Source: an uncultured Selenomonadales bacterium (lineage in GTDB: Bacteria; Bacillota; Negativicutes; DSM-1736; Dendrosporobacteraceae). Taken from it: a DNA stretch of 64,000 bases. The notes below the pieces were generated by a model. It was given only the letters and a program-made list of their open reading frames with translations, had not been told where the DNA came from and made no database searches. The stretch is from positions 1 through 64,000 of the forward strand of contig CAMJML010000014.1 in the NCBI GenBank assembly GCA_946407015.1. The letters run 5' to 3'. The position numbers and the translations under genes are program-made. How positions within the stretch are numbered: the first letter of the stretch is position 1; each line of letters opens with the position of its first letter. Of this stretch, positions 42,009-54,373 are shown one piece after another.

Positions 42009-43082
42009 GTGGATAAGGTGCTCATGAAAGGAAATGAAGCTATTGCCGAGGCGGCTATCCGGTCAGGATGCGGACTGTTTTTCGGCTATCCGATTACACC
42101 GTCAACTGAAATTATGGAGTATCTGGCGAAAAAACTACCGCAAGCCGGCGGGACTATTCTGCAAGGCGAAGATGAGGTCGCTTCTATCAATATGTGCTAT
42201 GGTGCAGCCGCTTCCGGCGCGCGGGTGATGACGGCTTCGTCAAGTCCGGGATTTAGCTTGAAACAGGAAGGGTTGTCTTATCTGGCGGCTGCAGAATTAC
42301 CGGTAGTCGTCGTAAATGTTAACCGCACCGGACCTGGGCTCGGTGGACTTGGACCGGCTCAGTCCGATTATTTTCAATGCACAAAAGGCGGTGGCCATGG
42401 CGATTATCGCCTGATTGTGCTGACCCCATCTAAAGGGCAGGAGCTTTATGATTACACCATGCAGGCGTTTGACTTGGCCGATCAATACCGGAATCCGGTT
42501 CTTATTCTTGCCGATGGCTTTTTAGGGCAAATGATGGAACCCGTTGAGCTGAAGGTGCGTTCCCGTGAGGAACTTCCACCCAAAGAGTGGGTAACGGATG
42601 GGTGCCGGGGGCGGGAAAAACGTAAGATTGCCAGTTATGCACTGACAAATGAAATCGGTGAAGCCAATTGTCTGTATTGGCAAACGAAATACAACCAGAT
42701 TAAAGATCGGCTGCAGCGCTGGGAAAACTTCTACGCAGATGATGCGGAGTATCTGCTGGTCGGCTATGGTACCTGTGGCCGCATTGCCAAAAGTGTTGTT
42801 CTGACAGCACGGCAGCAAGGGGTTAGGCTGGGGTTGTTGCGTCCTATTACCGTATGGCCATTTCCAGAAAAAGCTTTTTGGGGGTTGCACGAGCGTGTTA
42901 AGGGAATTATGACGATTGAGCTGAATGCCGGGCAAATGATTGAAGATGTAAAACTAGCTGTTCAATGTAAGACTCCAGTGCATTTCTATAGCCGGCAAGG
43001 GGGAATGCTGCCAACGGAGAGGGAAATTTGGCAAGCTTTTTGCCGGACTTTTCAGTTGGCGTTGACCGAGGAGGAGTTATAA
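42009..43082 (+). CDS. vorB: 2-oxoacid:ferredoxin oxidoreductase alpha subunit (VorB/KorA)
   Basis: A 357-residue alpha subunit. The N-terminal domain has LFFGYPITPSTEIMEYLA, the substrate-site YPITP motif of the family, followed by GEDEVASINMCYGA and GGLGPAQSDY. The C-terminal part is domain II, involved in CoA binding. It belongs to the group acting on 2-oxoisovalerate and related branched 2-oxoacids or 2-oxoglutarate; context with buk-ptb favours branched substrates. The start is GTG 42009 after AAAGGGGTG. The stop overlaps the beta-subunit start (TAATG). Confidence 0.9.
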   Translation: MDKVLMKGNEAIAEAAIRSGCGLFFGYPITPSTEIMEYLAKKLPQAGGTILQGEDEVASINMCYGAAASGARVMTASSSPGFSLKQEGLSYLAAAELPVVVVNVNRTGPGLGGLGPAQSDYFQCTKGGGHGDYRLIVLTPSKGQELYDYTMQAFDLADQYRNPVLILADGFLGQMMEPVELKVRSREELPPKEWVTDGCRGREKRKIASYALTNEIGEANCLYWQTKYNQIKDRLQRWENFYADDAEYLLVGYGTCGRIAKSVVLTARQQGVRLGLLRPITVWPFPEKAFWGLHERVKGIMTIELNAGQMIEDVKLAVQCKTPVHFYSRQGGMLPTEREIWQAFCRTFQLALTEEEL

Positions 43083-43834
43083 TGGAAAAAATTTTCTCCA
43101 GAACAAAAGGACTGACTTCATTACCCTTCCATTATTGCCCAGGCTGTACTCATGGTATTATTCACCGTCTTATTGGCGAGGTGTTGGAAGAATTAGATAT
43201 TATTGGAGACACGATTGGGGTTGCACCAGTTGGGTGTGCGGGTTTCTCACTGGATTTCTTTAGCTGTGATTTTGTTGGAGCCGCTCATGGGAGGGCACAG
43301 GCCGTAGCTACCGGAATGAAACGGGCATTGCCGGAGAAGCTGGTATTCACGTATCAAGGGGACGGCGATATTTGTGCGATCGGGACTTCTCATGCCATTC
43401 ATACTGCTGCCAGAGCAGAAAAAATCACATCGATTATGGTGAATAATGCGATATTTGGCATGACGGGCGGACAGATGGCTCCAACCACGCTGGCTGGGCA
43501 AATCACGGCGACCAGTCCTTATGGGCGAAATTGCCAGCTTGCGGGAAACCCAATTGATTTGCCCAAAATTATTGCGACTTTGGATGGAGCCGTCTATGTG
43601 GCTGCTGTATCGGTCGATTCACCGCAACAGATTATAGCCGCTAAGAAAGCGATTAAAAAAGGATTTCAGGTTCAGCAAGCAGGCTTAGGGTTTGCCTTTA
43701 TCAGTATTCTATCCACATGCCCGACCAACTGGGGATTATCGCCTGTTGAAAGTTTAAAATGGCTGCGGCAGAATATGCTTCCGCTTTATCAAATGGGTGA
43801 GCTCAAAGCAACCAAGGAGGTTAGTGCCTTATGA
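43082..43834 (+). CDS. vorA: 2-oxoacid:ferredoxin oxidoreductase beta subunit, TPP-binding
   Basis: A 250-residue beta subunit. CPGCTHG near residue 20 contributes Fe-S ligands. The TPP motif is GDGDICAIGTSHAI near residue 97, followed by IMVNNAIFGMTGGQMAPTT (the conserved Asn). A third conserved Cys lies in VAPVGCAGFS, and a further one near the end (STCPTNWG). ATG 43082 follows GAGGAG. It binds thiamin diphosphate for decarboxylation of the 2-oxoacid. Four nucleotides overlap with the gamma-subunit gene. Confidence 0.92.
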   Translation: MEKIFSRTKGLTSLPFHYCPGCTHGIIHRLIGEVLEELDIIGDTIGVAPVGCAGFSLDFFSCDFVGAAHGRAQAVATGMKRALPEKLVFTYQGDGDICAIGTSHAIHTAARAEKITSIMVNNAIFGMTGGQMAPTTLAGQITATSPYGRNCQLAGNPIDLPKIIATLDGAVYVAAVSVDSPQQIIAAKKAIKKGFQVQQAGLGFAFISILSTCPTNWGLSPVESLKWLRQNMLPLYQMGELKATKEVSAL

Positions 43835-44388
43835 TGGATAAAATTTTGCTAGCCGGTTTTGGCGGCCAAGGCATTATGTTTTTAGGAAAAGTGATGGCTT
43901 ATGCCGGCATGCTCAATCATCGCGAAGTTTGCTGGATTCCTTCCTATGGGCCGGAAATGCGCGGTGGAACAGCCAACTGCTCAGTGATGATTGCAAATGA
44001 AGAAATCTATTCCCCTGTTATTGAGGTTGCCGATGCAGGAATTGTCCTTAACCAGCCCTCTTACGAAAAGTTTGTTTCCAGAATCAAACCAGGTGGTGTG
44101 TTAGTCGTAAACAGCTCACTGATTTCTCTTGGCAGTCAAAGGCCGGATATTCATTTGATCGATATTCCCGCCGGTCAAATAGCGAATCAATTGGGAAATG
44201 ATCATTTAGCCAATATGGTATGCCTGGGGGCAATCATATCGAAATTAGCTTTGATTGACATGGAAACCGTTCAGCAAGCCATGCAGTTCCTTATCGGTAA
44301 GAAAAAACCGGAACTTTTGGCCCTAAACCTCTCCGCGATCTGTAAAGGAATAGAATATGGTTATGGAAGCGGCCTTCATCCTATCTGA
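43831..44388 (+). CDS. vorC: 2-oxoacid:ferredoxin oxidoreductase gamma subunit
   Basis: A 185-residue gamma subunit, with ILLAGFGGQGIMFLGKVMAYA at the N-terminus and SYGPEMRGGTANCSV typical of the POR gamma family. It completes the four-subunit complex. AAGGAGG at 43813-43819 serves the tandem ATGs at 43831 and 43834. About 110 nt separate it from the permease gene, which has its own promoter. Confidence 0.92.
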   Translation: MMDKILLAGFGGQGIMFLGKVMAYAGMLNHREVCWIPSYGPEMRGGTANCSVMIANEEIYSPVIEVADAGIVLNQPSYEKFVSRIKPGGVLVVNSSLISLGSQRPDIHLIDIPAGQIANQLGNDHLANMVCLGAIISKLALIDMETVQQAMQFLIGKKKPELLALNLSAICKGIEYGYGSGLHPI

Positions 44389-44420
44389 ACCTAAGGGTTC
44401 GGTATATTTTTGTAGTTTGC

Positions 44421-44450
44421 TTGTTAGTTTTTGAGATGACGCGGTATAAT
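44421..44450 (+). promoter_or_regulatory. Promoter of amino acid permease gene
   Basis: TTGTTA (44421-44426), 18-nt spacer, TATAAT (44445-44450). It suggests the permease is transcribed on its own as well as by read-through. Confidence 0.5.
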
Positions 44451-44500
44451 AACTTCTTGGAGTCAGCGAGCATTTAGATTGCAAGGAGGGTAAACCAGCG

Positions 44501-45814
44501 TTGAAGCAAAATACAGAAGCTTATCTTAAGAAAGATATCGGGTTGATTGTAGCCATGTCAATTGTGATCGGGTCGGTCATCGGCTCCGGTATTTTCATGA
44601 AACCAGGCAAGGTAATCGCTGCAGCCGGCGATTCAAATATGGCGCTCTTAGCCTGGGTATTCGGAGGAATTATTACATTGGCCAGTGGACTGACCATTGC
44701 TGAGTTAAGCGCCCAAATACCCAAAACCGGTGGACTGTATGTCTATTTGGAAGAGGTATACGGAAAGCTATGGGGATATTTATGCGGGTGGGTACAATCC
44801 ATAATCTATGGTCCGGCTGTTTTAGGAGCATTAGGCTTATATTTTGGCACACTGCTTGTCCATTTTTTTGGCTGGTCGCCAGAGTATAAATTAATTTCCG
44901 GTATGATGACCATTGTTTTTCTGGCACTGGTCAATGGAATTGGTGTAAAATATGGAGGTTTTATTCAGGCGGCCTCTACTGCCGGAAAACTGATTCCTAT
45001 TGTATTCATTGCCGTATTTGGACTTTTGTGGGGGAAAGGAACGATTTTTGATATGCCAAGCGGGTTAACTTCCCATACCGGCATGGGGGCTGCTATCTTA
45101 GCGACTCTCTGGGCTTATGACGGATGGACTCTGGTTGGCTTCGTGGCGGGGGAAATGAAAAATCCAGCCAAAATCCTTCCTAAAGCTACGGTCATCGGGC
45201 TCATTATTGTAACAGCCGCTTATTTGTCAGTCAATATGGCGATGCTAGCTGCTCTCCCTGCCAGTGAGATTGTTAAGCTTGGCCCTAATGCTGCAGGAAC
45301 GGCCGCAGGATTGTTGTTTGGCAGTGTAGGGGGGAAACTGGTCAGCATTGGCATCTTGATTTCTATTTTCGGGACACTGAATGCGAAAGTCTTAACCTTC
45401 CCCCGAGTTCCTTACGCTATGGCTGAACGGGGACAGCTGCCATTGTCTAATCTGCTAGCTAAAGTACACCCTGCTTTTGGAACACCGATCAATGCCACAA
45501 TATCCCAAATCCTGTTAGCTTTTTTGTTTATGACATTAGGTGATCCTGACCGGCTTTCTGATATTGCAATTTTTATTATTTATGTGTTTTATGTTTTGGC
45601 GTTTTTTGCAGTATTTATTTTAAGGAAGAAAAATCAGGGGACTGAACGGCCGTATAGTACGCCTGGATATCCGGTTATTCCATGGGTAGCCATTATTGGT
45701 TCGGCATTCATTTTGATTACAACGCTGATGGACAATCCTTATGATACCATTTATGCACTGGGGATGACCGTAGCGGGACTGCCTTTTTACTGGTGGTTAA
45801 ATAAAAAAGCGTAG
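44501..45814 (+). CDS. APC-family amino acid permease
   Basis: A 437-residue permease with 12 predicted membrane segments. TM1 carries VIGSVIGSGIFMKPG, the APC fold substrate loop; TM6 has WAYDGWTLVGFVAGEMKNP. This matches the LAT/SteT-like or YfnA-type amino acid transporters. TTG 44501 follows AAGGAGGG. Its position behind the 2-oxoacid oxidation genes suggests import of the amino acids (branched-chain candidates) fed into that pathway; this is inference. A 59-nt palindromic terminator follows. Confidence 0.88.
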   Translation: MKQNTEAYLKKDIGLIVAMSIVIGSVIGSGIFMKPGKVIAAAGDSNMALLAWVFGGIITLASGLTIAELSAQIPKTGGLYVYLEEVYGKLWGYLCGWVQSIIYGPAVLGALGLYFGTLLVHFFGWSPEYKLISGMMTIVFLALVNGIGVKYGGFIQAASTAGKLIPIVFIAVFGLLWGKGTIFDMPSGLTSHTGMGAAILATLWAYDGWTLVGFVAGEMKNPAKILPKATVIGLIIVTAAYLSVNMAMLAALPASEIVKLGPNAAGTAAGLLFGSVGGKLVSIGILISIFGTLNAKVLTFPRVPYAMAERGQLPLSNLLAKVHPAFGTPINATISQILLAFLFMTLGDPDRLSDIAIFIIYVFYVLAFFAVFILRKKNQGTERPYSTPGYPVIPWVAIIGSAFILITTLMDNPYDTIYALGMTVAGLPFYWWLNKKA

Positions 45815-45873
45815 CTAGATAATAAAACAAGAGTTGATTTCCTGTGGAAATCAACTCTTGTTTTATTATCTAG
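45815..45873. terminator. Very long palindromic terminator
   Basis: A 28-bp perfect stem with a 3-nt TGT loop at 45843-45845, starting at the last bases of the permease stop. The 3' arm contains TTGTTTTATTAT. It can fold on both strands. Confidence 0.8.
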
Positions 45874-46223
45874 GATTCAAATATTCAATGAAGTTGTCTT
45901 GATTGCAGATACCAATGTATTAGTCAGCAAGACGGTGTTTTTAAAAAAATCTTTCAACTGGAATCTAAAATCCTCAAGGCAGAAATCAGTTTTTAAGCGG
46001 TTCTACCATTTGGAGAACCGCTTTCATGATAGGAACAAAGCTTAAGGTGAAATGGACTGCATCATCAGACTGTCTGCGGGATAAGCTGACATTAAAATCG
46101 CTAGGTTCATGGAGCTGATTAATTTGTACAAGCGTTGTTTGTGTGCAATCAATAAGCCATGAAGGCAACCCCAATACAAGAATATCCGGTTTACAAGGTT
46201 ACGCTTGTTTGATTTCCGGATTT
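45874..46223. other. Intergenic stretch with one weak small ORF
   Basis: About 350 nt between the permease and DUF421 genes. I see a hairpin AGCGGTTCT/AGAACCGCT at 45993-46021 and the doubtful minus-strand ORF listed separately; no promoter or riboswitch was recognised. Confidence 0.5.
45986..46174 (-). CDS. Doubtful small ORF, 62 aa
   Basis: A minus-strand frame opening at a TTG (46174) without a recognisable ribosome binding site. The frame continues in-frame upstream a little further before a stop. The sequence has protein-like composition (LPSWLIDCTQTTLVQI, then SRRQSDDAVHFTLSF), no known motif, and might be the remnant of a larger gene. I keep it only as a candidate. Confidence 0.3.
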   Translation of the reverse strand: MGLPSWLIDCTQTTLVQINQLHEPSDFNVSLSRRQSDDAVHFTLSFVPIMKAVLQMVEPLKN

Positions 46224-46928
46224 TTATGGGGAAGCTGCTGATTGAATCTTGGGACTCACAAAGAAACTTCCTTTTGAATCAATCACTGCATAGGTGACTT
46301 GTGCTGGACTGGTGATGCCTTTTTGATTGAGCTGCTGGGTCAACCAATCTAAGGTAAGTTGCTGTTGCCGGAGATTCTCAAGATTGATTTCACCATCCAT
46401 AATCAATTCAACCGGGTATTGCATCAGCGGCTGCTGAATCCCTAAGTCACTTTTGGTGGCCGGTTGATAGGCACTTTTTTTGATGACGCTCAAATCGCCG
46501 GTTGTTTCAACCACTGCGTATTGTACTTCCGCAGGGTCCAAAATGCCATTGATCCGCAACTGACAAGTCAGTTCATCCAGGTCATAGCGCATATTGCGCA
46601 TATTTTGTTCGAGGATACGGCCATTTTCTATAACGACTGTAGGGGAACCGTCAATTAATTTGCGCAACGGGCGGCTGCGGATGGTCACTTGTGATAATAA
46701 AAAGGTTAGCAGGACGAACAGAACTAAATCATAGAAGTGACTCCAAACCCGGTCTTGTTCAGAGGCTGCAATCGTAGCTGCAATGGAGCCGATGGTGATA
46801 CCGCTGACATATTCATAAAAAGTAAGTTGAGCGACTTGGGTTTTTCCGAGGACACGGGTGAAAGCCAATAAGCTGATAAAGACTAAACTCGTTTGCCAGG
46901 TATCCCGGAGAATTTCGGACCAATCCAT
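46224..46928 (-). CDS. DUF421 domain membrane protein (YetF-like)
   Basis: A 234-residue protein. Three membrane segments fill about residues 10-85 (TSLVFISLLAFTRVLGKTQVAQLTF, ITIGSIAATIAA, DLVLFVLLTFLLSQVT). Then a cytoplasmic DUF421 core with RPLRKLIDGSPTVVIENG and MRYDLDELTCQLR and a repeated C-terminal DUF3290-like half follow. ATG 46928 has GCGAGGG about 6 nt upstream; an upstream frame of 30 more codons lacks one. The family is common in spore-formers and may affect membrane or spore properties; the function is unknown. Confidence 0.87.
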   Translation of the reverse strand: MDWSEILRDTWQTSLVFISLLAFTRVLGKTQVAQLTFYEYVSGITIGSIAATIAASEQDRVWSHFYDLVLFVLLTFLLSQVTIRSRPLRKLIDGSPTVVIENGRILEQNMRNMRYDLDELTCQLRINGILDPAEVQYAVVETTGDLSVIKKSAYQPATKSDLGIQQPLMQYPVELIMDGEINLENLRQQQLTLDWLTQQLNQKGITSPAQVTYAVIDSKGSFFVSPKIQSAASP

Positions 46929-47072
46929 GATATCCCTCGCTTTAGCCGTATTATGCCAGGCAAGCATGATTGCAAAAGTCTTCAGGACTTTTGAGTGTTT
47001 ATAAAGAAGTATGTGCAAAACAACGCAAGATTATGATGGGTGGCAAAGGACACCATGCCCAAAAGAGAGGAG

Positions 47073-48158
47073 TTATTTGATTAATTTTTGCAAAGCGTCT
47101 GCGAAGGAATCGCTGAAATTCGATGCACTATAATGGGCTCGGGCGATCTCCTGGGTTTTATAGGACTGCTGTTGAATCCAGGAGAGTGGTTTTTGGGCAA
47201 AAGTCTTAACGGTACTCCGAATACAATCAATTGTACATTGTTCAAGGAAAAACACATCCGGCTCATTGAACCCGCATTCATAACTAACAATTGGAATGAC
47301 CCCGGCGGCCATAGCGGTAAGAATGCTTCCGGACATTCCTTCCGCACAGGAGGGTAAAAGCACATAGCTGCTGACCTGAATGACTTTCTTAAAAATATTG
47401 CTGCTGATATCTACAAAGCCGATTGGTAAGATATTAGGAAGTTGATATAATTCACGCAGATAAATACTGCAAAAATCTTTTTCATTCTGAAATTGACTGC
47501 AAATAATTAAGCTGCAATCAGGTAATTTTGCAAACACTTCCAAAAGTAAGTCGAGTCCTTTTAGTACTTGCGGATAGGTGGCCAGAAACAAGAAGGTGTT
47601 TGGCATTTTCTGGCTGATATTGACATCGGGAAACCGATTGGCAGAATTTTTAATGAAGGCTGTTTTTTTGAAGGGTATATCTGAGAAGGTGGAGAGTGTC
47701 CTTTGATTGCCGGTCAGGAAGAGCGCATCAAAATCATTGAGTTCGTGATTGAAAGGAGGGAGGGATGCTTTTACCTGCAGGCGGGCGTGCCTGCGAAGGT
47801 TTAAGGCCTTTACTCTAAGTTCGTGCTGCCGGTTATGCCAGAAAGGATTTGCATCGGTACTGTAAAATACTTTAAAACAATTTCTTTTTAAGTTATTTTC
47901 ATAGATTCGGCGGTTTTGTGGAAATGAGTCAATGATTAAATCATACTGTTTGGTCAGTCTTATTGTCCGGTCATGATCGTTCATTATATCGACATTGTAG
48001 CCCCAATCCCCCAGTTCTTTTACCATCAAAGGAACTTGCCAAAATTTATGATGGTAAGGCAAGGTTGAAAGCCGTTCAAACGGTTCGGTCGTATATTTGA
48101 GAAGACAATTTTTGGACCAGGTGCTTTTATTAATGTTACAAAAAAAACTTGCCTTCAA
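47073..48158 (-). CDS. Glycosyltransferase, GT-B fold (GT4-like)
   Basis: A 361-residue glycosyltransferase. The C-terminal half has FLFLATYPQVLKGLDLLLEVF and the donor-site region VLLPSCAEGMSGSILTAMAAGVIP (an E-x7-like motif) followed by SYECG. The N-terminal half is basic and lacks a clear membrane segment. The start is TTG at 48158 after AGAGGTG. Acceptor and sugar are unknown; it may act in capsule, teichoic-like polymer or spore glycan synthesis. Its leader contains a bidirectional hairpin (48241-48286). Confidence 0.82.
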   Translation of the reverse strand: MKASFFCNINKSTWSKNCLLKYTTEPFERLSTLPYHHKFWQVPLMVKELGDWGYNVDIMNDHDRTIRLTKQYDLIIDSFPQNRRIYENNLKRNCFKVFYSTDANPFWHNRQHELRVKALNLRRHARLQVKASLPPFNHELNDFDALFLTGNQRTLSTFSDIPFKKTAFIKNSANRFPDVNISQKMPNTFLFLATYPQVLKGLDLLLEVFAKLPDCSLIICSQFQNEKDFCSIYLRELYQLPNILPIGFVDISSNIFKKVIQVSSYVLLPSCAEGMSGSILTAMAAGVIPIVSYECGFNEPDVFFLEQCTIDCIRSTVKTFAQKPLSWIQQQSYKTQEIARAHYSASNFSDSFADALQKLIK

Positions 48159-52326
<4,168 letters not shown>

Positions 52327-52337
52327 TTTAATGAATA

Positions 52338-52377
52338 AAAAAGGCATTTGATGACCGAGGTCATCAAATGCCTTTTT
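52338..52377. terminator. Bidirectional terminator after PFOR
   Basis: A nearly perfect stem (AAAAAGGCATTTGATGACC / GGTCATCAAATGCCTTTTT) between the PFOR stop and the minus-strand DUF4870 gene; T-runs on both sides. Confidence 0.8.
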
Positions 52378-52390
52378 CTTTTATTGTTTT

Positions 52391-52741
52391 TTAGAATCGG
52401 GCAACTAGTTTTTGAATGAGCGGGTAATGATAAAGATTGCCGTTTAAGCAGGCTACTGTTGCAATGAGTGAAGTAATGATTAAGACCAGCCACAGCACGA
52501 TTAATACGGGTATCAGTAATATCCCGATGAATATCGTACATAATAAAGAGACTACTAAGGAAACAATAAGCAGGACTAAATGGGCTACTAAAGCCTGTTT
52601 GGAATGATGCTGCACAAAGGGGTCATCCTTTTTCAGCATCATAATGATCAAGGGGGCAACAATGAAGCCAATACCTCCCAGGAAATACGCAGTATGTGCC
52701 ACGATTGCCAGGATCTTTTGTTCGCCTGATACTTGCTCCAT
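52391..52741 (-). CDS. DUF4870 domain membrane protein
   Basis: A 116-residue protein with three or four membrane segments (about 12-35, 52-75, 76-100). QKILAIVAHTAYFLGGIGFIVAPLIIMMLKKDD and FVQHHSKQALVAHL are the family features. ATG 52741 is about 10 nt after AAAGGTGG; upstream in-frame starts at 52750 and 52798 fit less well. Function unknown; the family is common in Firmicutes. Confidence 0.82.
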   Translation of the reverse strand: MEQVSGEQKILAIVAHTAYFLGGIGFIVAPLIIMMLKKDDPFVQHHSKQALVAHLVLLIVSLVVSLLCTIFIGILLIPVLIVLWLVLIITSLIATVACLNGNLYHYPLIQKLVARF

Positions 52742-53090
52742 ATCGTTCATTCCACCTTTTTGATGATTTATCTTTATTATATAAAAGAATTTGCTCATGT
52801 AAACTCAAAAATAACGCATGACAAATGAAAAAAATGTGCATATTTTTGAGGAGTGTGCATATAAATAATTTTGTCTGTAATTTAGCATAGTTGAATTTTT
52901 ACTGCGTTTCGACATTTTTTTCATGGCACCGTATTAATTTTTAGATCAGGGAGTTATAAAAATTATATTTTAAAATAAAATTATCTTAATATCAAAAACT
53001 TAGTAAAGTTCAAACTTTGTTTTTATAGAGGATATAGATAACGGAAGTTTTCATTCCGTTATGCAACATTTATAAAAGGAGGACGATATA
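52742..53090. other. AT-rich divergent region with two small palindromes
   Basis: About 350 nt. It contains the perfect palindrome-like AAAGTTCAAACTTT (53005-53018) and a hairpin ATAACGGAA/TTCCGTTAT (53038-53046 with 53054-53062) just upstream of the AAAGGAGG site of the 67-residue gene. No known regulatory RNA was recognised. Confidence 0.5.
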
Positions 53091-53294
53091 GTGGTTGAGA
53101 AGAGAATCAAGCAGCTTTATAACAGATTAATGGCGCTAGGATATTCACCGTTTCACGTTGAACGAATTCTGCAGGAAACAATTGGAGTTCAGGATATTGC
53201 GACCATTGGAGTTGAGCAGCAGGAAGATTTAATCCGGGTTTTGGAGCAATATGAAAAGCTGGGAACAGAATATTTGATGGCCTATAGTAAATAG
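53091..53294 (+). CDS. Small hypothetical protein, 67 aa
   Basis: Starts with GTG 53091 after AAAGGAGGACG. The protein is mixed alpha: an N-terminal basic helix (VEKRIKQLYNRLMALG), then YSPFHVERILQETIG and a C-terminal helix with acidic residues. It has no known motif. The strong ribosome binding site and its own terminator suggest a real, possibly well-translated gene. Confidence 0.65.
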   Translation: MVEKRIKQLYNRLMALGYSPFHVERILQETIGVQDIATIGVEQQEDLIRVLEQYEKLGTEYLMAYSK

Positions 53295-53309
53295 CTGTCA
53301 CATCATAGA

Positions 53310-53347
53310 ACTGAAGGCGATCAAGCCGGAGCTTGATCGCCTTCAGT
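53310..53347. terminator. Bidirectional terminator
   Basis: A 17-bp stem (ACTGAAGGCGATCAAGC / GCTTGATCGCCTTCAGT) with a CGGA loop, between the convergent 67-residue gene and the repeat-protein gene. Confidence 0.75.
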
Positions 53348-53366
53348 ATTAGTTGCTATTTTGGGG

Positions 53367-53807
53367 TTATGCTTTACCGTTTGCATCGTATTTTGCTGTT
53401 AAAGTACCTTGTGGAGCCTTTTTGTTGCTGCTGGCAGTAGAAGAGGAATAATCATTGTTAGCGTCAGCAGTTGCAGTCATGGTACCATACTGAGCTTTGC
53501 TGGCACTGGTGTTGGCACCATAGCTGCTTGTCGAAGATGAATAGTCTCCATTGGCATCAGCCGAAGCGGTCATAGTACCGTATTGAGCTTTGCTGGCATT
53601 GGTATTCGGAGCATAACTGCTGGTTGTTGCGGAAGAATATTCTCCGTTGGCATCAGCTGTAGCGGTTAGAGTACCATATTGGGCTTTGCTGGCGCTGGTA
53701 TTCTTAGCAGAAGCTGTGTTGGAGGAATACTCGTTGTTAGCATCAGATAAAGCAGTCATAGTACCGAATTTTGCTTTGCTTTCAGATGTTTTGTTTTTAG
53801 AATTCAT
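53367..53807 (-). CDS. Tandem-repeat, Ser/Ala/Thr-rich small protein
   Basis: A 146-residue protein built almost entirely of four or five repeats of about 30 residues. Each holds a core SKAQYGT(M/L)TA followed by a DAN.(E/D)YSS element and a Ser/Thr-rich spacer. The repeats start near residues 10, 38, 70 and 100, with a degenerate last unit (APQGTLTAKYDANGKA). There is no signal peptide and little hydrophobicity; the composition is Ser, Ala, Thr, Gly, Asp, Asn and Tyr. AAGGAGG precedes the ATG on the minus strand. No family is recognised; a spore or surface-layer role is only a guess. Confidence 0.8.
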   Translation of the reverse strand: MNSKNKTSESKAKFGTMTALSDANNEYSSNTASAKNTSASKAQYGTLTATADANGEYSSATTSSYAPNTNASKAQYGTMTASADANGDYSSSTSSYGANTSASKAQYGTMTATADANNDYSSSTASSNKKAPQGTLTAKYDANGKA

Positions 53808-54000
53808 TCGAAAACCTCCTTAAAATTTAAATTTCGGTTCCTATATTAGTATCTGAAAGTTAAGCGAGAGAATACGTGGAATAATTTGCTCGGATTGGTT
53901 TGTCTTTCAATAAAGTCATGAGAAAGACACAAATAGACTATATGTGTTTCTGTATAAAACAAATGTTGGATTAATAGCAAAAAATATTAACAAAAACAGC

Positions 54001-54029
54001 TTGACAAATGAGGTTACTATTGGGATAAT
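54001..54029 (+). promoter_or_regulatory. Promoter of ilv-leu operon
   Basis: TTGACA (54001-54006), 17-nt spacer, GATAAT (54024-54029); a start near 54036 would produce the T-box leader. Confidence 0.75.
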
Positions 54030-54035
54030 GTATAC

Positions 54036-54345
54036 ATTACAAAGTTACAATCTTCCTTAAACGGTTGTAAAAAAATTTCAAGATACATGTATAAAAAGTA
54101 ATGATTGGGACCAAAGCAAGTAGGGGCATTACAGAGAGCCGGTGGTTGCTGGAAACCGGTATGACAGCTTGCTAGACTCACCCATGAACTCTTTGGCTGA
54201 GGCGGCTATACACGAGCCGAGGTAGGCAAAAGCGCGAACCGGCGTTAAGGGAAAGTTGGCGACAGCCAACGCGATGAGTAGAATGTAGGGTGGTACCGCG
54301 GTTAATCTCCGCCCCTATTGGCCGATGGTCAATAGGGGCGGTTTT
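54036..54345 (+). promoter_or_regulatory. Leucine-type T-box leader with terminator
   Basis: The T-box consensus AGGGTGGTACCGCG is at 54287-54300, followed by a terminator hairpin (arms starting CCGCCCCTATT at 54309, ending AATAGGGGCGG at 54341) and TTTTA. Stem I is closed by CCAAA (54111-54115) and TTTGG (54192-54196). The specifier loop side ATGAACTC places CUC (54189-54191) as the likely specifier codon, for leucine. Uncharged tRNA-Leu would stop termination and turn the operon on. The codon assignment is by comparison with other leaders and is inference. Confidence 0.9.
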
Positions 54346-54373
54346 ATATTCTGATGACAAGGGAGGGAGGCCA

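Noticed and set aside
45993-46021. AGCGGTTCT/AGAACCGCT hairpin near 46 kb as a terminator
   Set aside because: No T-run on either strand; left as part of the intergenic stretch.
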